Below, piece after piece: positions 18,985 through 26,990 of a stretch of 64,000 nt of DNA. The DNA is from Adhaeribacter swui. GTDB taxonomy: Bacteria; Bacteroidota; Bacteroidia; Cytophagales; Hymenobacteraceae. The translations under genes and the position numbers were made by a program. The notes beneath the pieces were generated by a model. It did no database searches, was not told where the DNA came from, and saw nothing but the letters and a program-made list of their open reading frames with translations. The stretch is from contig NZ_CP055156.1 of assembly GCF_014217805.1 (NCBI RefSeq), forward strand, positions 4,594,585 through 4,658,584. The letters are read 5' to 3'. Within the stretch, counting starts at the first letter, position 1. Each line of letters begins with the position of its first letter.

Positions 18985-19632
18985 TTACCTATCTTTATCT
19001 TCTGCTTTTTCTGCTTTGGGCGAAATAGAACCTAAAACCGGTAAATGGATATGGAATTTAAGCGCAATTACCCGGATTACAATTATGGTTACCGCGGCCA
19101 TTAATTCGGTTAAACCAACCGGAAGTTTAAAGCTGTAACAGATAAAATAAACAACGCCACCGGCAATGCAGCCCAGGGCGTAAATGTCTTTCCGGAAAAG
19201 CAGGGGCACTTCGTTTAACAAAATATCCCGCACTACCCCGCCCAGGGTGCCCGTAATGGTGCCCATAATAATACAAACCCAAAAAGGTAAATCGGCATCC
19301 AGACTTTTGCTGATGCCCACGATGGTAAATAAGCCAAGCCCAACGGAATCAAATAAAAATAAGGTGCTGCTCCATTTAAATACCTGATTTTTAAAAAGCA
19401 GCGTAGCCAGTAGGGCAAAGCCGGTGGTTACAAAATATTTACCGTCCTGCATCCAAAAAGGGGTTATATCTAATAACAAATCGCGGGCAGTGCCCCCGCC
19501 AATGGCCGTTACCAAACCAATAATATAAGCGCCAAACCAGTCAATCTGTTTGCCGGAAGCAAACCGGATGCCGCTAATGGCAAAGGCAAAGGTGCCTAAC
19601 ACTTCAATAATAGTTGTAAAATTTATATCCAA
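18985..19632 (-). CDS. TRIC-like / UPF0126 (YicG) cation channel protein
   Basis: The 215-residue membrane protein has an internal duplication: IGGGTARDLLLDITPFW in the first half and TLGGVVRDILLNEVPLLF in the second. Each half has three membrane helices, and the glycine-rich motifs form the bent pore helices seen in prokaryotic TRIC channels. Length matches the family. A charged tail (PKAEKAEDKDR) ends it. Probably passes monovalent cations, by family. Confidence 0.85.
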   Translation of the reverse strand: MDINFTTIIEVLGTFAFAISGIRFASGKQIDWFGAYIIGLVTAIGGGTARDLLLDITPFWMQDGKYFVTTGFALLATLLFKNQVFKWSSTLFLFDSVGLGLFTIVGISKSLDADLPFWVCIIMGTITGTLGGVVRDILLNEVPLLFRKDIYALGCIAGGVVYFICYSFKLPVGLTELMAAVTIIVIRVIALKFHIHLPVLGSISPKAEKAEDKDR

Positions 19633-19830
19633 GATTTAAAATTTTTAAAAAAGCAGCTAATTACAAGTAAATCTGATTTCTGGAACTAAGCGAAGGTAAA
19701 CGATTTGATAGTTGATAGCTGCCTGTTTGTATCTTTTTTGCACTATAAGTTAATCTGGCAGGTTGGCCGTAGTTCGTAACAAGGTATGTAACGGGGTAAC
19801 GTAACCTGGCCACAACCAGCCTGCTTTGAT

Positions 19831-20226
19831 TTATAGTTTTAGTTTTAAAAATATTTTATTCATTAGGTCAGCATCCAAGGCTTGCATATCTACTAGTTTC
19901 AGCGATTTTACCATTTTTTGAGTGGAGGTTTTATATTTCAGGAAATGCGGGGTTTTTAAATGAGCCGCATACGCTTCTTGGTTGGCGTAAATTTCTAAGA
20001 TTCTAATGTGGTTTAGGTTTTCTTTCTGGTACATCGGAAAAATAGTAATTACGCCTGGTTCTAAACGCACCGTGGCTTCCGCTTCTTCCTGCAAGATTTT
20101 TTTATACGCATTCAGGTAATCGGCCGCAATCTCTACCTCGGCTATGCGGATGAGCATTTCTTTTTGCTGGGCAAAGGCCTGGACAGCAGAAAACAGCAGA
20201 AACAAAACACCAATTAAACGCTTCAT
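19831..20226 (-). CDS. exported ABM-domain (antibiotic biosynthesis monooxygenase-like) protein
   Basis: The 131-residue protein starts with a signal peptide (MKRLIGVLFLLFSAVQAFA). The rest is a ferredoxin-like ABM domain: LIRIAEVEIAADYLNAYK, EPGVITIFPMYQ, IRILEIYANQEAYAAHLKT. Cytoplasmic relatives (YgiN) are quinol monooxygenases; an exported version is common in Bacteroidota with unknown substrate. It is followed by a 200-bp gap. Confidence 0.75.
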   Translation of the reverse strand: MKRLIGVLFLLFSAVQAFAQQKEMLIRIAEVEIAADYLNAYKKILQEEAEATVRLEPGVITIFPMYQKENLNHIRILEIYANQEAYAAHLKTPHFLKYKTSTQKMVKSLKLVDMQALDADLMNKIFLKLKL

Positions 20227-20636
20227 AATTTTTAAATTTTAAGATTTTGCATCACCACCTTACCCGGAGGTAGTAAAAATTTAATCGGCTACTTACCGCT
20301 TAGACCTATGCCAGATAGTTTAACTGAGAAAACTTTATTTCTAACAGCATGCATCTGGTTTCTTACCCTCATCTGAACAAGCAAATAAACTTATAGTTAA
20401 AACAGAAAACGAGCTGCCCGCTTAATATGAAGTAAAATTGTAATTATCTGTAAGCTAACTTATTACTGTTTGCTTATTCGTGATTGCTTTATTTTTAAAA
20501 TTTTGCCCAAAGGAAACAGGCCGGCCAAAGCTTCAATTTTTATTATTTTAACGCTTACTTTGCCGCATCTTTTGCCACTAAAAAAGCCTTAAGTTTAGCG
20601 GCTCCTGAGGTGGCAGTTCACTTTGATGCAAAATTA
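20227..20636. other. 410-bp gap between divergent genes
   Basis: Between the ABM gene (minus) and the acyltransferase (plus). AT-rich, with an ATTTTTAAAATTTT palindrome near 20491. I see no other structure. A GTG at 20610 is an alternative upstream start for the acyltransferase. Confidence 0.3.
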
Positions 20637-21713
20637 ATGAACGACGTAAAACCAAGCGCAAGCCTTGTAAAAACAAAACAGCATTTTGATATTCTGGATG
20701 GATTAAGAGGGGTTGCCGCTCTGGCAGTGGTTATTTTCCATTTTATGGAATGGGTTTTTACGGATATCAACCAAAACATTATTGGTCATGGTTTTTTAGC
20801 CGTCGATTTTTTCTTTTGCTTGTCGGGTTTTGTAATTGGTTACGCATACGACGACCGTTTGGGCAAACTGGGGATGTGGGCTTTTTTTAAGGCCAGGCTA
20901 ATCCGGTTGCACCCATTAGTGGTGCTGGGTTCTGTTTTGGGGTTAGTGGCGTTGCTGTTCGATCCTTTTGCCGCTCCCATTACTTACGACTTTGGCCGAT
21001 TAGCTTTGCTGTTTGCCTGCTCCGTTTTTTTGATTCCTTTTCCGGTAATGCCCGACCGCGCTTTTAACCTTTTTGGATTGAATGCGCCTTCCTGGTCGTT
21101 GTTTTACGAATACGTAGCCAACATTTTTTACGCCATTATTCTGCATCGCTTCAGCCGTAGGGCTTTGGGTGGGTTAACCATGCTGGCGGCGGTGGCACTT
21201 TGTGTGGTGAGTTACCAGGCCGGCAATTTGCTGGGTGGCTGGTCGAAAGATACTTTCCTGGACGGTGGTGCCCGGGTGGCTTATTCTTTTTTAGCGGGTT
21301 TGTTTTTGTTCCGCTCCAATTGGATTATTAAAAACCGGCTGGGTTTCGGGGGATTGGCAATTTTGTTGTTATTAGCCTTTCTGATGCCTGGTTCTAAGTA
21401 CAACTGGCTGACGGAAGCTTTGGTAGTAATTTTTTATTTCCCCTTACTGGTGGCGCTGGGAGCCGGCTCCACCTTATCGGGGCAATGGAAAAAAGTTTGC
21501 CAGTTTTCCGGTAATATATCTTACCCACTTTACATGACGCATTACGCCTTTCTCTGGGTTTATGGCAACTACTTTACCACCAAAAAGCCGCCGCTCAGCG
21601 ATTTACCGTACATTATTGTACCGGCTGTTATTGTGCTGGTAATTTTTGCCTATGTAGTAATGAAGTTTTACGACATTCCAGTAAGGCGCTACCTATCTAA
21701 AAAATGGCGCTAA
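20637..21713 (+). CDS. membrane acyltransferase (acyltransferase-3 / OafA type)
   Basis: The 358-residue protein has about ten membrane helices. It opens with the family signature FDILDGLRGVAALAVVIFHF, whose histidine is the likely catalytic base, then FLAVDFFFCLSGFVIGYAYDDR and RLIRLHPL. Such proteins O-acylate sugars or antibiotics at the membrane. The frame extends to GTG 20610 (MAVHFDAKL), but the ATG at 20637 fits better. Substrate and partners unknown; no polysaccharide genes nearby. Confidence 0.85.
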   Translation: MNDVKPSASLVKTKQHFDILDGLRGVAALAVVIFHFMEWVFTDINQNIIGHGFLAVDFFFCLSGFVIGYAYDDRLGKLGMWAFFKARLIRLHPLVVLGSVLGLVALLFDPFAAPITYDFGRLALLFACSVFLIPFPVMPDRAFNLFGLNAPSWSLFYEYVANIFYAIILHRFSRRALGGLTMLAAVALCVVSYQAGNLLGGWSKDTFLDGGARVAYSFLAGLFLFRSNWIIKNRLGFGGLAILLLLAFLMPGSKYNWLTEALVVIFYFPLLVALGAGSTLSGQWKKVCQFSGNISYPLYMTHYAFLWVYGNYFTTKKPPLSDLPYIIVPAVIVLVIFAYVVMKFYDIPVRRYLSKKWR

Positions 21714-21768
21714 AAAAAACAGGGTGATGCACCTGTTGCATGATTTTAAATTTTTAAAAATTTCCGAT

Positions 21769-22308
21769 TTAAAGGTTTACCTTAAAACAACTGCCTTCCC
21801 GTGTATAGCGGTTGTTATCACTGGGTTGTTGGTACGTATTAATCAAAGAACCAATGCGCCGGTAAAACCCAAAAGAATGGGGGTGACTCGAATTCACGTA
21901 TATTTCTTTAAATTCTAAGGCTCGATAATAAGGGAGGATTATTGAATTTAACCAAAAGCTCCCAAGGCCTTGTCCTTTATCCTGGATATGGAAATATTTT
22001 AACAATAAGGACTGGTCCTCGTTTATAATCGGGTATTTATCTTCCAGCTTTTTAATTTTACCACCTACCATTAAAATAACTCCGGCCGGAGCATTATTTT
22101 TTAAAATAGCATGCGAGTCAATCCAAACCTCCGGATTTCTCAGCAGATTTTCGACCAGTCGGGTGGCGTGGTAGAGCTCGTTATAATCATCCCAATGCTG
22201 GTGCTCTAGTTTCCACTGCACATATCTGCCAATAGGAGCGAGGTACTTATAATCAAACTGCTTATCCAGAATAAATGTATAATTTTCTTTCTCCAGAAGT
22301 ACTTCCAT
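21769..22308 (-). CDS. GNAT-like acetyltransferase
   Basis: The 179-residue protein has a GNAT-like second half: APAGVILMVGGKI, a central YFHIQDKGQGLGSFWLNSII in which GQGLG is the acetyl-CoA loop, and IYVNSSHPHSFGFYRRIGS near the end. The N-terminal third (YLAPIGRYVQWKLEHQHW) is not recognised. It ends 55 bases beyond the convergent acyltransferase gene. Substrate unknown. Confidence 0.65.
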   Translation of the reverse strand: MEVLLEKENYTFILDKQFDYKYLAPIGRYVQWKLEHQHWDDYNELYHATRLVENLLRNPEVWIDSHAILKNNAPAGVILMVGGKIKKLEDKYPIINEDQSLLLKYFHIQDKGQGLGSFWLNSIILPYYRALEFKEIYVNSSHPHSFGFYRRIGSLINTYQQPSDNNRYTREGSCFKVNL

Positions 22309-22486
22309 TTGTTACTGTTTTCTTTTACGTTATCTCTGCAAAGTTAAAAATTTTAAAAATAGCACCTGTTTTGAATTTGTGATTTACCAGTAGCACTTAT
22401 TCCATGCTTTTGCCAGGAGTAATCAGGTTAAAGTTGCTGATATACTGCTTCCAATTTAACGCAGTGCAAAGGGAGCAGTCTATAGT

Positions 22487-22551
22487 GGCCAGTTTTAACT
22501 GGCCGGAAGTTGAAAACTTACCTTTATAAATACCCACCAGCTACAAGCTGG
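22487..22551. repeat. pair of short palindromes in an intergenic region
   Basis: A perfect hairpin, GGCCAGTTTTAACTGGCC (22487-22504), is followed by CCAGCTACAAGCTGG (22537-22551). They lie in the 400-bp gap between the GNAT gene and the RidA gene. Neither has a following T-tract. They may be decayed palindromic repeats like the larger families in this window. Confidence 0.5.
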
Positions 22552-22616
22552 CGGGAGTTGCGGGTTGTCTTCTCAAAGCTAAAATTTAAAAAATTTAAAA
22601 TCTGGTAATAAAAAAT

Positions 22617-22678
22617 AAGCCGTACAGCTTGTTTAAAAACTGGTTATCGCTAACCATTTTCGCCAATTTGTACGGCTT
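22617..22678 (-). terminator. branched terminator downstream of ridA-like gene
   Basis: On the minus strand AAGCCGTACA (22678-22669) pairs with TGTACGGCTT (22626-22617), followed by ATTTTTTATT. Inside the loop GGTTAGCGATAACC forms a second hairpin. This fits a Rho-independent terminator about 40 bases past the RidA stop. Confidence 0.6.
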
Positions 22679-22714
22679 GTAAGATTAAGTAATTACACCG
22701 CTTTTTTGCGGCAT

Positions 22715-23107
22715 TTACTTTACTACGGTGGCTTCCAGTTCTACGGTTAAGTTGGCAAAAAGTCCTTTTACTTCCAGTAAAGTAGTAGCCTGCTGAATTT
22801 GGTGCCGTTGAAGAAAAGGTACGTAAATATCCATACAGGTAGTAAAAAACTCCTGGGTAGAGGTGGTAAATACATTTAGCCGGACGATATTTTTACAGGC
22901 AAATCCCGATTCATGAATGAGTTGTTCCAGATTGGCAATGGTTTGCAGGAGCTGCGAACGCATATCGGCGTTGCTTGGGGTGCCGTTTGCGGCCAGGGCT
23001 ACTTGCCCCGAACAGTAAAGGGTGGCGCTTACGTTCTTTACTTCCACTGCCTGTACCGAATTAGTGTTTTTACCCCAGGCCCAAGGGTCGAATGTTTGTT
23101 TTTCCAT
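22715..23107 (-). CDS. RidA/YjgF-family protein
   Basis: The 130-residue protein matches RidA-type enamine/imine deaminases: SATLYCSGQVALAANGTPSNADM, QLLQTIANLEQLIHESGF, NIVRLNVFTTS, and a C-terminal TTLLEVKGLFANLTVELEATVV. In place of the RidA arginine-containing end (usually V..R.LP....VEIE) the segment reads VKGLFANLTVELEA, so it belongs to a divergent subgroup and deaminase activity is uncertain. The start is the ATG at 23107 (MEKQTFDPW), not the upstream TTG. It is 75 bases downstream of a WYL regulator. Confidence 0.75.
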   Translation of the reverse strand: MEKQTFDPWAWGKNTNSVQAVEVKNVSATLYCSGQVALAANGTPSNADMRSQLLQTIANLEQLIHESGFACKNIVRLNVFTTSTQEFFTTCMDIYVPFLQRHQIQQATTLLEVKGLFANLTVELEATVVK

Positions 23108-23182
23108 TTTATGTTGCTTTAAAATTAACAAGGCAAAGATGGAGCAGGGCCAGGACAGCCTTATGTCAGGGGTTAGAAGAGG

Positions 23183-23902
23183 CTAATGATATTTTTCAAA
23201 AAATTCCTGTAAAGTCATAGGGTGGGGCGCAAACTTCTCTGAAAGCATTTGCATCTTGGTTATTCGATCTAAGCGGAAGTATCTAAACTCCGCCCGTAAA
23301 CGGCAGTAAGCGATTAAAAGCCAATTTTCGGTAGTGCTGATTAGGGCAAAGGGCTCAATGCTGCGGCTGGTGGTTTTGCCTTGTTCGTTGCAATAATCAA
23401 TTTGTATCAGGTAAAAATTGGTGAGGGCGTATTGTAGCTGCGAAAGATGGTTGCTGCTTCTTTCCCGGTTAAGGTTTTGTGCAAAACGGGTACGATCGGC
23501 TAGTAAATTTGCTTTGTCTTTCTCTGCTTGCCGCAGTACCGCTTTTATTTTGTCAATGGCTTCGGTATAATCATTAATAAACGAGGCGTCTTTATTTTTT
23601 AAAACTAATTGTTCGGCCAGAATTAAGGCATTCGCTTGTTTTTCAGAAAACATGATGGGCGGAATTTTATACCCTTCCATTAAGGTATAGCCTTTCCCTT
23701 CTTCGGTAATAACCGGAACCCCGGCTTGTTCCAAAGCCCGGATGTCGCGGTAAATGGTTCTGACGCTTACCTTAAATTTAGCTGCCAGATTTGTCGCGGT
23801 TAGTAGACGTTTGGTTTGCAGTTGCGTGAGAATGGCAGCCAGCCGGGAAAGTCGTTTGGTATCCTGCTCGTTCATTTTTTCATTTTCATTAACTTTTTCC
23901 AT
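23183..23902 (-). CDS. YafY-type HTH/WYL transcriptional regulator
   Basis: The 239-residue protein has an N-terminal HTH_11 domain (RLSRLAAILTQLQTKRLLTATNLAAKFKVSVRTIYRDIRAL split over residues about 17-57) and a WYL ligand-sensing domain (about 140-225; IQIDYCNEQGKTTSRSIEP, WLLIAYCRLRAEFRYFRLDRI). Regulators of this kind usually control an adjacent gene; here the RidA-like gene follows on the same strand. Start ATG 23902; a second ATG (MNEQDTKR) lies nine codons in. Confidence 0.85.
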   Translation of the reverse strand: MEKVNENEKMNEQDTKRLSRLAAILTQLQTKRLLTATNLAAKFKVSVRTIYRDIRALEQAGVPVITEEGKGYTLMEGYKIPPIMFSEKQANALILAEQLVLKNKDASFINDYTEAIDKIKAVLRQAEKDKANLLADRTRFAQNLNRERSSNHLSQLQYALTNFYLIQIDYCNEQGKTTSRSIEPFALISTTENWLLIAYCRLRAEFRYFRLDRITKMQMLSEKFAPHPMTLQEFFEKYH

Positions 23903-24044
23903 AAACTCGGGGACGCCGTTCCAATGGGTAAAGCAATGTGCAAGTTATACAACATGGGTAATATCAGCAATTCCCTTGGCCACTTACAACTGTAGAAACG
24001 GAAAAAGTAAAAAAGGATTAATTAAGTCTCTTGCGGACTGCTGA

Positions 24045-24051
24045 GTTGTGC
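24045..24051 (-). repeat. attC-like outer core at the end of the cassette array
   Basis: On the minus strand GCACAAC (24051-24045) lies 31 bases after the stop of the gene at 24082-24399. It is nearly complementary (5 of 6) to TTGTGT, the first six bases of that gene's cassette (24429-24424). This is what the first core (R'') of its attC should look like. The rest of the site is degraded, and no GTTRRRY partner is clear. Confidence 0.4.
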
Positions 24052-24081
24052 AACAATTACTGCTGTTATATGCTGCTGCTT

Positions 24082-24399
24082 TTATTTTAACTCGTATTCC
24101 CGATCTAAGTTAAGTATATAATGCCCTCTGATATTCTTAGCTAATAGGTCAATTACGATTACTATAAAAGTATTTTGGTTTTCGGTTGGCAACAATACAT
24201 GGTCGTAGGTATTCTCACAACTTCGGTACACTTTTTCCACAAGTTCTTGGTCGTATACTATCATTTGAACTACTCCATAATTCTTTAAACACTCAACGTA
24301 GGGCCAGATTTCAGTTACAGGTTCTGCAGTTATGGTCACATCATGCATCGATATCCCAAAGGTCGATTGGAATTCTTCTGGTGATAATTCTGTAGTCAT
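24082..24399 (-). CDS. hypothetical protein, gene-cassette 5
   Basis: The 105-residue protein is not recognised. It starts MTTELSPEEFQSTFGISMHD at the ATG 24399, with TTTGTCCGGAGC upstream on the plus strand (GCTCCGGACAAA read on the minus strand). The frame is open further upstream, but that would run through the attC-like hairpin, so the ATG is preferred. Acidic, no signal peptide or membrane segment; it has a hydrophobic core segment (FIVIVIDLLAKNI). It occupies a unit bounded by attC-like sites at 24424-24482 and 24045-24051. Confidence 0.6.
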   Translation of the reverse strand: MTTELSPEEFQSTFGISMHDVTITAEPVTEIWPYVECLKNYGVVQMIVYDQELVEKVYRSCENTYDHVLLPTENQNTFIVIVIDLLAKNIRGHYILNLDREYELK

Positions 24400-24423
24400 T
24401 TGTCCGGAGCTTCTTGCTATTAC

Positions 24424-24482
24424 ACACAATGGGCAGTAGCTATAAGGTGGCGTAGATACCTTATAGCCACTGCCCATTGTAC
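24424..24482 (-). repeat. attC-like site between cassettes 4 and 5
   Basis: Read on the minus strand it begins GTACAAT (24482-24476) and ends ATTGTGT (24430-24424). Two 23-nt arms (24458-24480 and 24426-24448) pair with a single mismatch that becomes a G-U pair in the minus-strand RNA; the loop is 9 nt. Seven T residues follow at 24486-24492 on the plus strand, so a terminator reading for plus-strand transcription is possible, but no plus gene precedes it. Confidence 0.7.
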
Positions 24483-24495
24483 AATCTTTTTTTGT

Positions 24496-24930
24496 TTAAG
24501 TAGTTTGCAAACTGAAACTAATTTTCCAGTTAATACCAAATTTATCCACGCAGATTCCATAATAAGAACCCCAAAATTGCTCAGAAATAGGAAGTTTTAT
24601 TTCTCCTTCTTTTGAGAACGAATCAAACAACCTATCAGCTTCTTCTTTACTTTCAGTATTAATATAAAGCGAGAAGTATCTAGCTGCACTATTTTCTTGT
24701 CGTTTGACATCAATAATGTCGGCTCCCATTATAATTGTTTCATTACTAATAGGTAGTCCTATATGCATAATATGTTCATCTTTGCAATGCGGGAAATTCT
24801 GTCTTGCATCTGCAGGCACATCTTTATAACGTCCAATAAATTTGAATTCTTTCTTAAAAACAGATTTATAAAAGTTAAAGGCTTTTTCACAATTCCCATT
24901 AAAATATAAATAGGTGTTAACTGTTGCCAT
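24496..24930 (-). CDS. PhnB-like VOC protein, gene-cassette 4
   Basis: The 144-residue protein is a PhnB-type (DUF1338-unrelated) VOC domain: VNTYLYFNGNCEKAFNFYKS at the start, HIMHIGLPISNETIIMGAD in the middle, SLYINTESKEEADRLFDS, and a closing WGSYYGICVDKFGINW. These proteins are often called 3-demethylubiquinone methyltransferase-like, but no methyltransferase chemistry is shown. AT-richer than the core genes on either side of the array. It ends 14 bases before the attC-like hairpin at 24424-24482. Confidence 0.8.
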   Translation of the reverse strand: MATVNTYLYFNGNCEKAFNFYKSVFKKEFKFIGRYKDVPADARQNFPHCKDEHIMHIGLPISNETIIMGADIIDVKRQENSAARYFSLYINTESKEEADRLFDSFSKEGEIKLPISEQFWGSYYGICVDKFGINWKISFSLQTT

Positions 24931-24960
24931 ATATATTGTTCTTAAATCTACTATTTTATA

Positions 24961-25035
24961 TTTAGTGAGTCCGCTTTATCTGATGGCACATTAAGGATTT
25001 GCGATGGCGTTGCTACCGTAAAGGTGTTATTGTAC
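24961..25035 (-). repeat. attC-like site between cassettes 3 and 4 (partly decayed)
   Basis: On the minus strand it starts GTACAAT (25035-25029), complementary to TTGTAC at the start of cassette 3. CACCTTTA pairs with TAAAGCGG, and GGTAGC with GCCATC, giving an imperfect stem. No GTTRRRY core is visible at its far end, so the boundary with cassette 4 is approximate. Confidence 0.55.
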
Positions 25036-25045
25036 AAAGTTGTTC

Positions 25046-26071
25046 TTATGCCTTTTCTAATCTATTAAGATAACCTAATGACTTAATTCTGCTTTGTATT
25101 TCTTTATCTACTTTTACTTTTGAAGTATAAAAACCGAATGTGTTCAGTGATTTCGGTAGGCACTTATTGATTAAGTTGTCAAAGTCAAGATTAGTTTTAT
25201 AAATCCATAGCTTTCTGAGGCTTTCTGTTTTGTCTAACCCATCCAAAAGTGAAAAAGACTTACAATTTAAAATAGCTAGTTCTTCTAGATGTTGAAGAGG
25301 CTTTTCAAATACTAGTTCATTTAATTGAATTAGGTCCTCTATTTGGAGCTTCTTTAGCTTTCTGAAGGATGCAATGTTATTTATCTCAGTAAAGCCTCTT
25401 ACTCTTATAATTTCAAGTTCTTCCATGTCGTTTTCTTCTATTTCATTTATATTGCTTCTGCCTCCTAATATTAACTTAAGTATCTTCAACTTTTTTAATT
25501 TATTTACAAAGCCGATAGGTGCTTTACTTATGGAGTTAAGTGACAGTTCCTCCAAATTGCTAAGTTCTCCAAGTGCTTCAATGTTTTTGGTGTGACCGCA
25601 GCAAATTAAGTAATTAAGTTTTTGGTAATCTTCTAGATACTTTAGTTTTAGAGCTTTACTCCTTGTGTCAAAAAGCAATAGCTTTTGTAATGACTTCAAG
25701 TTGTCTGAATTTAGAAGTTCAGATTCTCTCAGCTCATAGAAGCCTATGCTCAGTGTATGAAGATGCTTAAGTTTAGTTAGGGAAGACAGGTTCTCCACAT
25801 GATAAAGGCAATCCATGTACAGAGACTTTACCTCAGGAAGCTTTTCAAGAATTTTGCAGTCAAAGCGTCCTTTATCTTCATAGTGCCCATAGAATCTAAC
25901 CTCTAGTAATTCATTATTCTTTGCACACAGCATATTAAGATCAGCGAGAATCTTATCATCATAGACTTTTTCTGAAAATTGGATGACAACAGTTTTACCT
26001 TCACTCAAATCTGACTCAATTGAGTGAGTGTCTAAAAAGGCAGGGTTATTTATTCGATCAAAGAGTATCAT
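25046..26071 (-). CDS. leucine-rich repeat protein, gene-cassette 3
   Basis: The 341-residue protein is built of irregular leucine-rich repeats: LPEVKSLYMDCLYHVENLSS, LTKLKHLHTLSIGFYELRE, LSNLEELSLNSISK, LKKLKILKLILGG, FRKLKKLQIEDLIQLNEL, LQHLEELAILNCKSF. No signal peptide, so cytoplasmic. LRR proteins of this sort mediate protein binding; partner unknown. The ATG at 26071 is only 15 bases inside the cassette start, a spacing typical of integron cassette genes. The codons are strongly AT-rich compared with flanking core genes. It is long for a cassette gene. Confidence 0.8.
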   Translation of the reverse strand: MILFDRINNPAFLDTHSIESDLSEGKTVVIQFSEKVYDDKILADLNMLCAKNNELLEVRFYGHYEDKGRFDCKILEKLPEVKSLYMDCLYHVENLSSLTKLKHLHTLSIGFYELRESELLNSDNLKSLQKLLLFDTRSKALKLKYLEDYQKLNYLICCGHTKNIEALGELSNLEELSLNSISKAPIGFVNKLKKLKILKLILGGRSNINEIEENDMEELEIIRVRGFTEINNIASFRKLKKLQIEDLIQLNELVFEKPLQHLEELAILNCKSFSLLDGLDKTESLRKLWIYKTNLDFDNLINKCLPKSLNTFGFYTSKVKVDKEIQSRIKSLGYLNRLEKA

Positions 26072-26079
26072 TCAATTTT

Positions 26080-26145
26080 GTACAACGGGCCACGTATATG
26101 CAAAACCCAAAGTGAAACAAGGATTTTGTATATACATTATTAGGC
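26080..26145 (-). repeat. attC-like site between cassettes 2 and 3
   Basis: On the minus strand it runs from GCCTAAT (26145-26139) to GTTGTAC (26086-26080). The arms GTATATACAAAATCC and GGGTTTTGCATATAC pair over 15 bases with two G-U or mismatched positions, around a 12-nt loop. The first core is complementary to TTAGGC at the start of cassette 2; the last core supplies TTGTAC to cassette 3. Confidence 0.75.
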
Positions 26146-26157
26146 AATGATTTTTCT

Positions 26158-26586
26158 TTACTCCAATGAATTACTTCCTTCAGATAATTTCCAATTATAT
26201 TTACTTAAGGCACCGCCCCTATGATTTTTAGGGTCGTAATGGAAGTAGGTTAATTTATTCTTTTTAATTAAGTATGTATGAGTAATTTCACCAGCTTCAT
26301 TAGATAACCAAGTTAGCATTAATGTATCTTTCCTTATCTGCCATTTCCCTTTTTTAACCTCTGTTCTTACTAATTTTGTTGATTTAAGGCTTTTCTGCCT
26401 ATAGTGAATAGTTTGCTCAAAAGTAGAGTCAGCTTTACAAACTTCAATTATGTCTTTAATCTGATTGAATCCTAAAGCTTTCTTTACATGAGATGTACGA
26501 TTAAATTTTGAACATCCTAAATCATTAGGAAGCAGGTTAAACAAGAAAGTAATTACAAATAACAATTTAATCTGTTTCTTTTTAAT
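26158..26586 (-). CDS. hypothetical exported protein, gene-cassette 2; non-canonical start
   Basis: The recognisable reading frame has no ATG near its start. A TTG at 26565 gives 135 residues, but the in-frame codons just upstream encode IIKKKQIK before LLFVITFLFNLL, making a good signal peptide (basic start, then hydrophobic core). I therefore place the start at ATT 26586 (or ATA 26589), a few bases after the cassette start; a TAG at 26593-26595 closes the frame. The mature part (KKGKWQIRKDTLMLTWLSNE, KNKLTYFHYDPKNHRGG) is unrecognised. Possible lipoprotein via NDLGC, but weak. Confidence 0.55.
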   Translation of the reverse strand: MKKKQIKLLFVITFLFNLLPNDLGCSKFNRTSHVKKALGFNQIKDIIEVCKADSTFEQTIHYRQKSLKSTKLVRTEVKKGKWQIRKDTLMLTWLSNEAGEITHTYLIKKNKLTYFHYDPKNHRGGALSKYNWKLSEGSNSLE

Positions 26587-26590
26587 TATG

Positions 26591-26657
26591 GCCTAACGGT
26601 CTCGGACAGGCAACGGGTGAGGCGATAGCCGAACATGATGCCTGTGCTGTGTTACCT
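26591..26657 (-). repeat. attC-like site between cassettes 1 and 2
   Basis: On the minus strand the site starts AGGTAAC (26657-26651) and ends GTTAGGC (26597-26591), a perfect GTTRRRY core. ACAGGCA pairs with TGCCTGT inside. AGGTAA is complementary to TTACCT, the first bases of cassette 1 at 26996-26991. Confidence 0.8.
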
Positions 26658-26702
26658 GATTGAGTTTTACTTTTTTTCTACATTGATGAATTGAATATCA
26701 AC

Positions 26703-26903
26703 TCAGAAAAAGTATTCAGTCATTTCTTCTATAAATTCTTTATCAGTAATTGGTAAGCCTGACTTTGAACCTAATACCGAATCAATACCACATTTGGGGC
26801 AAACTGCTGTTTCTCCTCCATTATTTTCGTTAATCCATTCCACAATTTCAGTCGGTGAATAGATTCCTTGGCAATAGAAGCATACACATTGCTCACTCTC
26901 CAT
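26703..26903 (-). CDS. small zinc-ribbon protein, gene-cassette 1
   Basis: The 66-residue protein has two CxxC pairs, C8-F-Y-C11 and C35-P-K-C38, a compact zinc ribbon. It resembles a family of small cytoplasmic proteins of unknown function ending ITDKEFIEEMTEYFF (others read PITKEFL..MH.YWF, from memory). The ATG at 26903 is used; the longer frame would start at a TTG inside the attC-like site. Sits in the first complete cassette, 26597-26996. Confidence 0.7.
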   Translation of the reverse strand: MESEQCVCFYCQGIYSPTEIVEWINENNGGETAVCPKCGIDSVLGSKSGLPITDKEFIEEMTEYFF

Positions 26904-26990
26904 TATTTCTTTTTTATGTGAAGAGCTTTTGTCGTGAGCTGCAATAAGAAAATCCTTGGTATATTTCTTCAAATTTTTAATTCCTCTTAC

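Noticed and set aside
24426-24492. Long hairpin with T7 as a plain plus-strand terminator
   Set aside because: No plus-strand gene precedes it, and its ends fit the attC pattern of the neighbouring cassettes better.
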